The notes under the pieces are model-generated. The model was not told the DNA's origin, searched no databases, and saw nothing but the letters and a program-made list of their open reading frames with translations. The position numbers and the translations under genes are program-made. DNA of 5,084 bases from Chloroflexota bacterium. GTDB taxonomy: Bacteria; Chloroflexota; Anaerolineae; Anaerolineales; UBA11858. Numbering within the stretch: the stretch's first letter is position 1; each line of letters opens with the position of its first letter. The stretch is from NCBI GenBank assembly GCA_030666985.1, contig DAOUWT010000205.1, positions 1 to 5,084 of the forward strand, written 5' to 3'. This document shows, one piece after another, positions 4,985-5,084 of the stretch.

Positions 4985-5047
4985 GTGAAACGTGATGAGT
5001 GATGCGTGTTGCGTGAAACGTGAAGAGTGTTGCGTGTTGCGTGAAAC
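4985..5047. repeat. Heptamer array C, nine uninterrupted 7-bp units
   Basis: Nine consecutive units: GTGAAAC, GTGATGA, GTGATGC, GTGTTGC, GTGAAAC, GTGAAGA, GTGTTGC, GTGTTGC, GTGAAAC. Two weaker units (GATGCGA, ATGAAGA) may extend it to 4971, next to the Shine-Dalgarno of the 265-aa gene. Unlike arrays A and B it has a single orientation within the window; an inverted partner could lie past 5084. Sequence 5048-5084 shows no gene I can support. Confidence 0.88.
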
Positions 5048-5084
5048 ACGGGTCGCAATTGACTATATTTCTAAAAACTCTGGA

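Noticed and set aside
4957..5058. N-terminal extension of the 265-aa protein from a TTG at 5058
   Set aside because: The extra 34 residues are translated heptamer array, and a proper GGAGG lies 7 nt before ATG 4956.
5062..5067. Possible -10 box TATAGT on the minus strand
   Set aside because: The matching -35 position would fall outside the window, and a lone AT-rich hexamer is too weak to call a promoter.

Overview
The window is a bacterial chromosome fragment in which every gene I can support lies on the minus strand, so it reads right to left. No rRNA, tRNA, phage gene or CRISPR array is visible. The mix of genes suggests a Chloroflexota bacterium of the Anaerolineae type: LiaF/toast-rack-like membrane proteins, a YtfJ-family protein with no other sporulation gene nearby, a long acyl-CoA dehydrogenase, and spacers packed with 7-bp tandem repeats. 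That assignment is inference from remembered genome style, not from a marker gene.

In order of transcription: (1) 4956-4159, a 265-residue membrane protein with two N-terminal helices and a repetitive beta domain; (2) 3903-2941, a 320-residue paralogue with three helices and an exact 21-residue GSGS repeat; (3) 2853-2563, a 96-residue tail-anchored protein; (4) 2452-2027, a 141-residue YtfJ/GerW-family protein with the same kind of tail anchor, to which protein 3 aligns once the glycine loop is removed; (5) 1925-1764, a 53-residue cysteine/tryptophan-rich protein; (6) 1673 to the left edge, an acyl-CoA dehydrogenase with its catalytic Glu motif and a long C-terminal extension, cut by the window end.

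The spacers are as notable as the genes. Four internal spacers and the right-hand leader are filled with degenerate heptamer arrays (GTGAAAC/GTGATGA type, GATTGGT type, GCAAGGG/GCGAGTT type). These run almost exactly from a stop codon to the next Shine-Dalgarno site, and two arrays contain the stop codon itself. One array is interrupted by a 143-bp MITE-like element with terminal inverted repeats and a 10-bp direct repeat at its borders. The remaining internal spacer (2466-2562) has no heptamer array. It holds a 65-bp inverted-repeat element whose arms closely resemble the inner arms of the MITE.

Genes 1-4 plausibly form one cell-envelope module made of two duplicated pairs. The 53-residue gene and the acyl-CoA dehydrogenase follow in the same direction, but a functional link is not shown by the sequence. 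No promoter could be placed with confidence.
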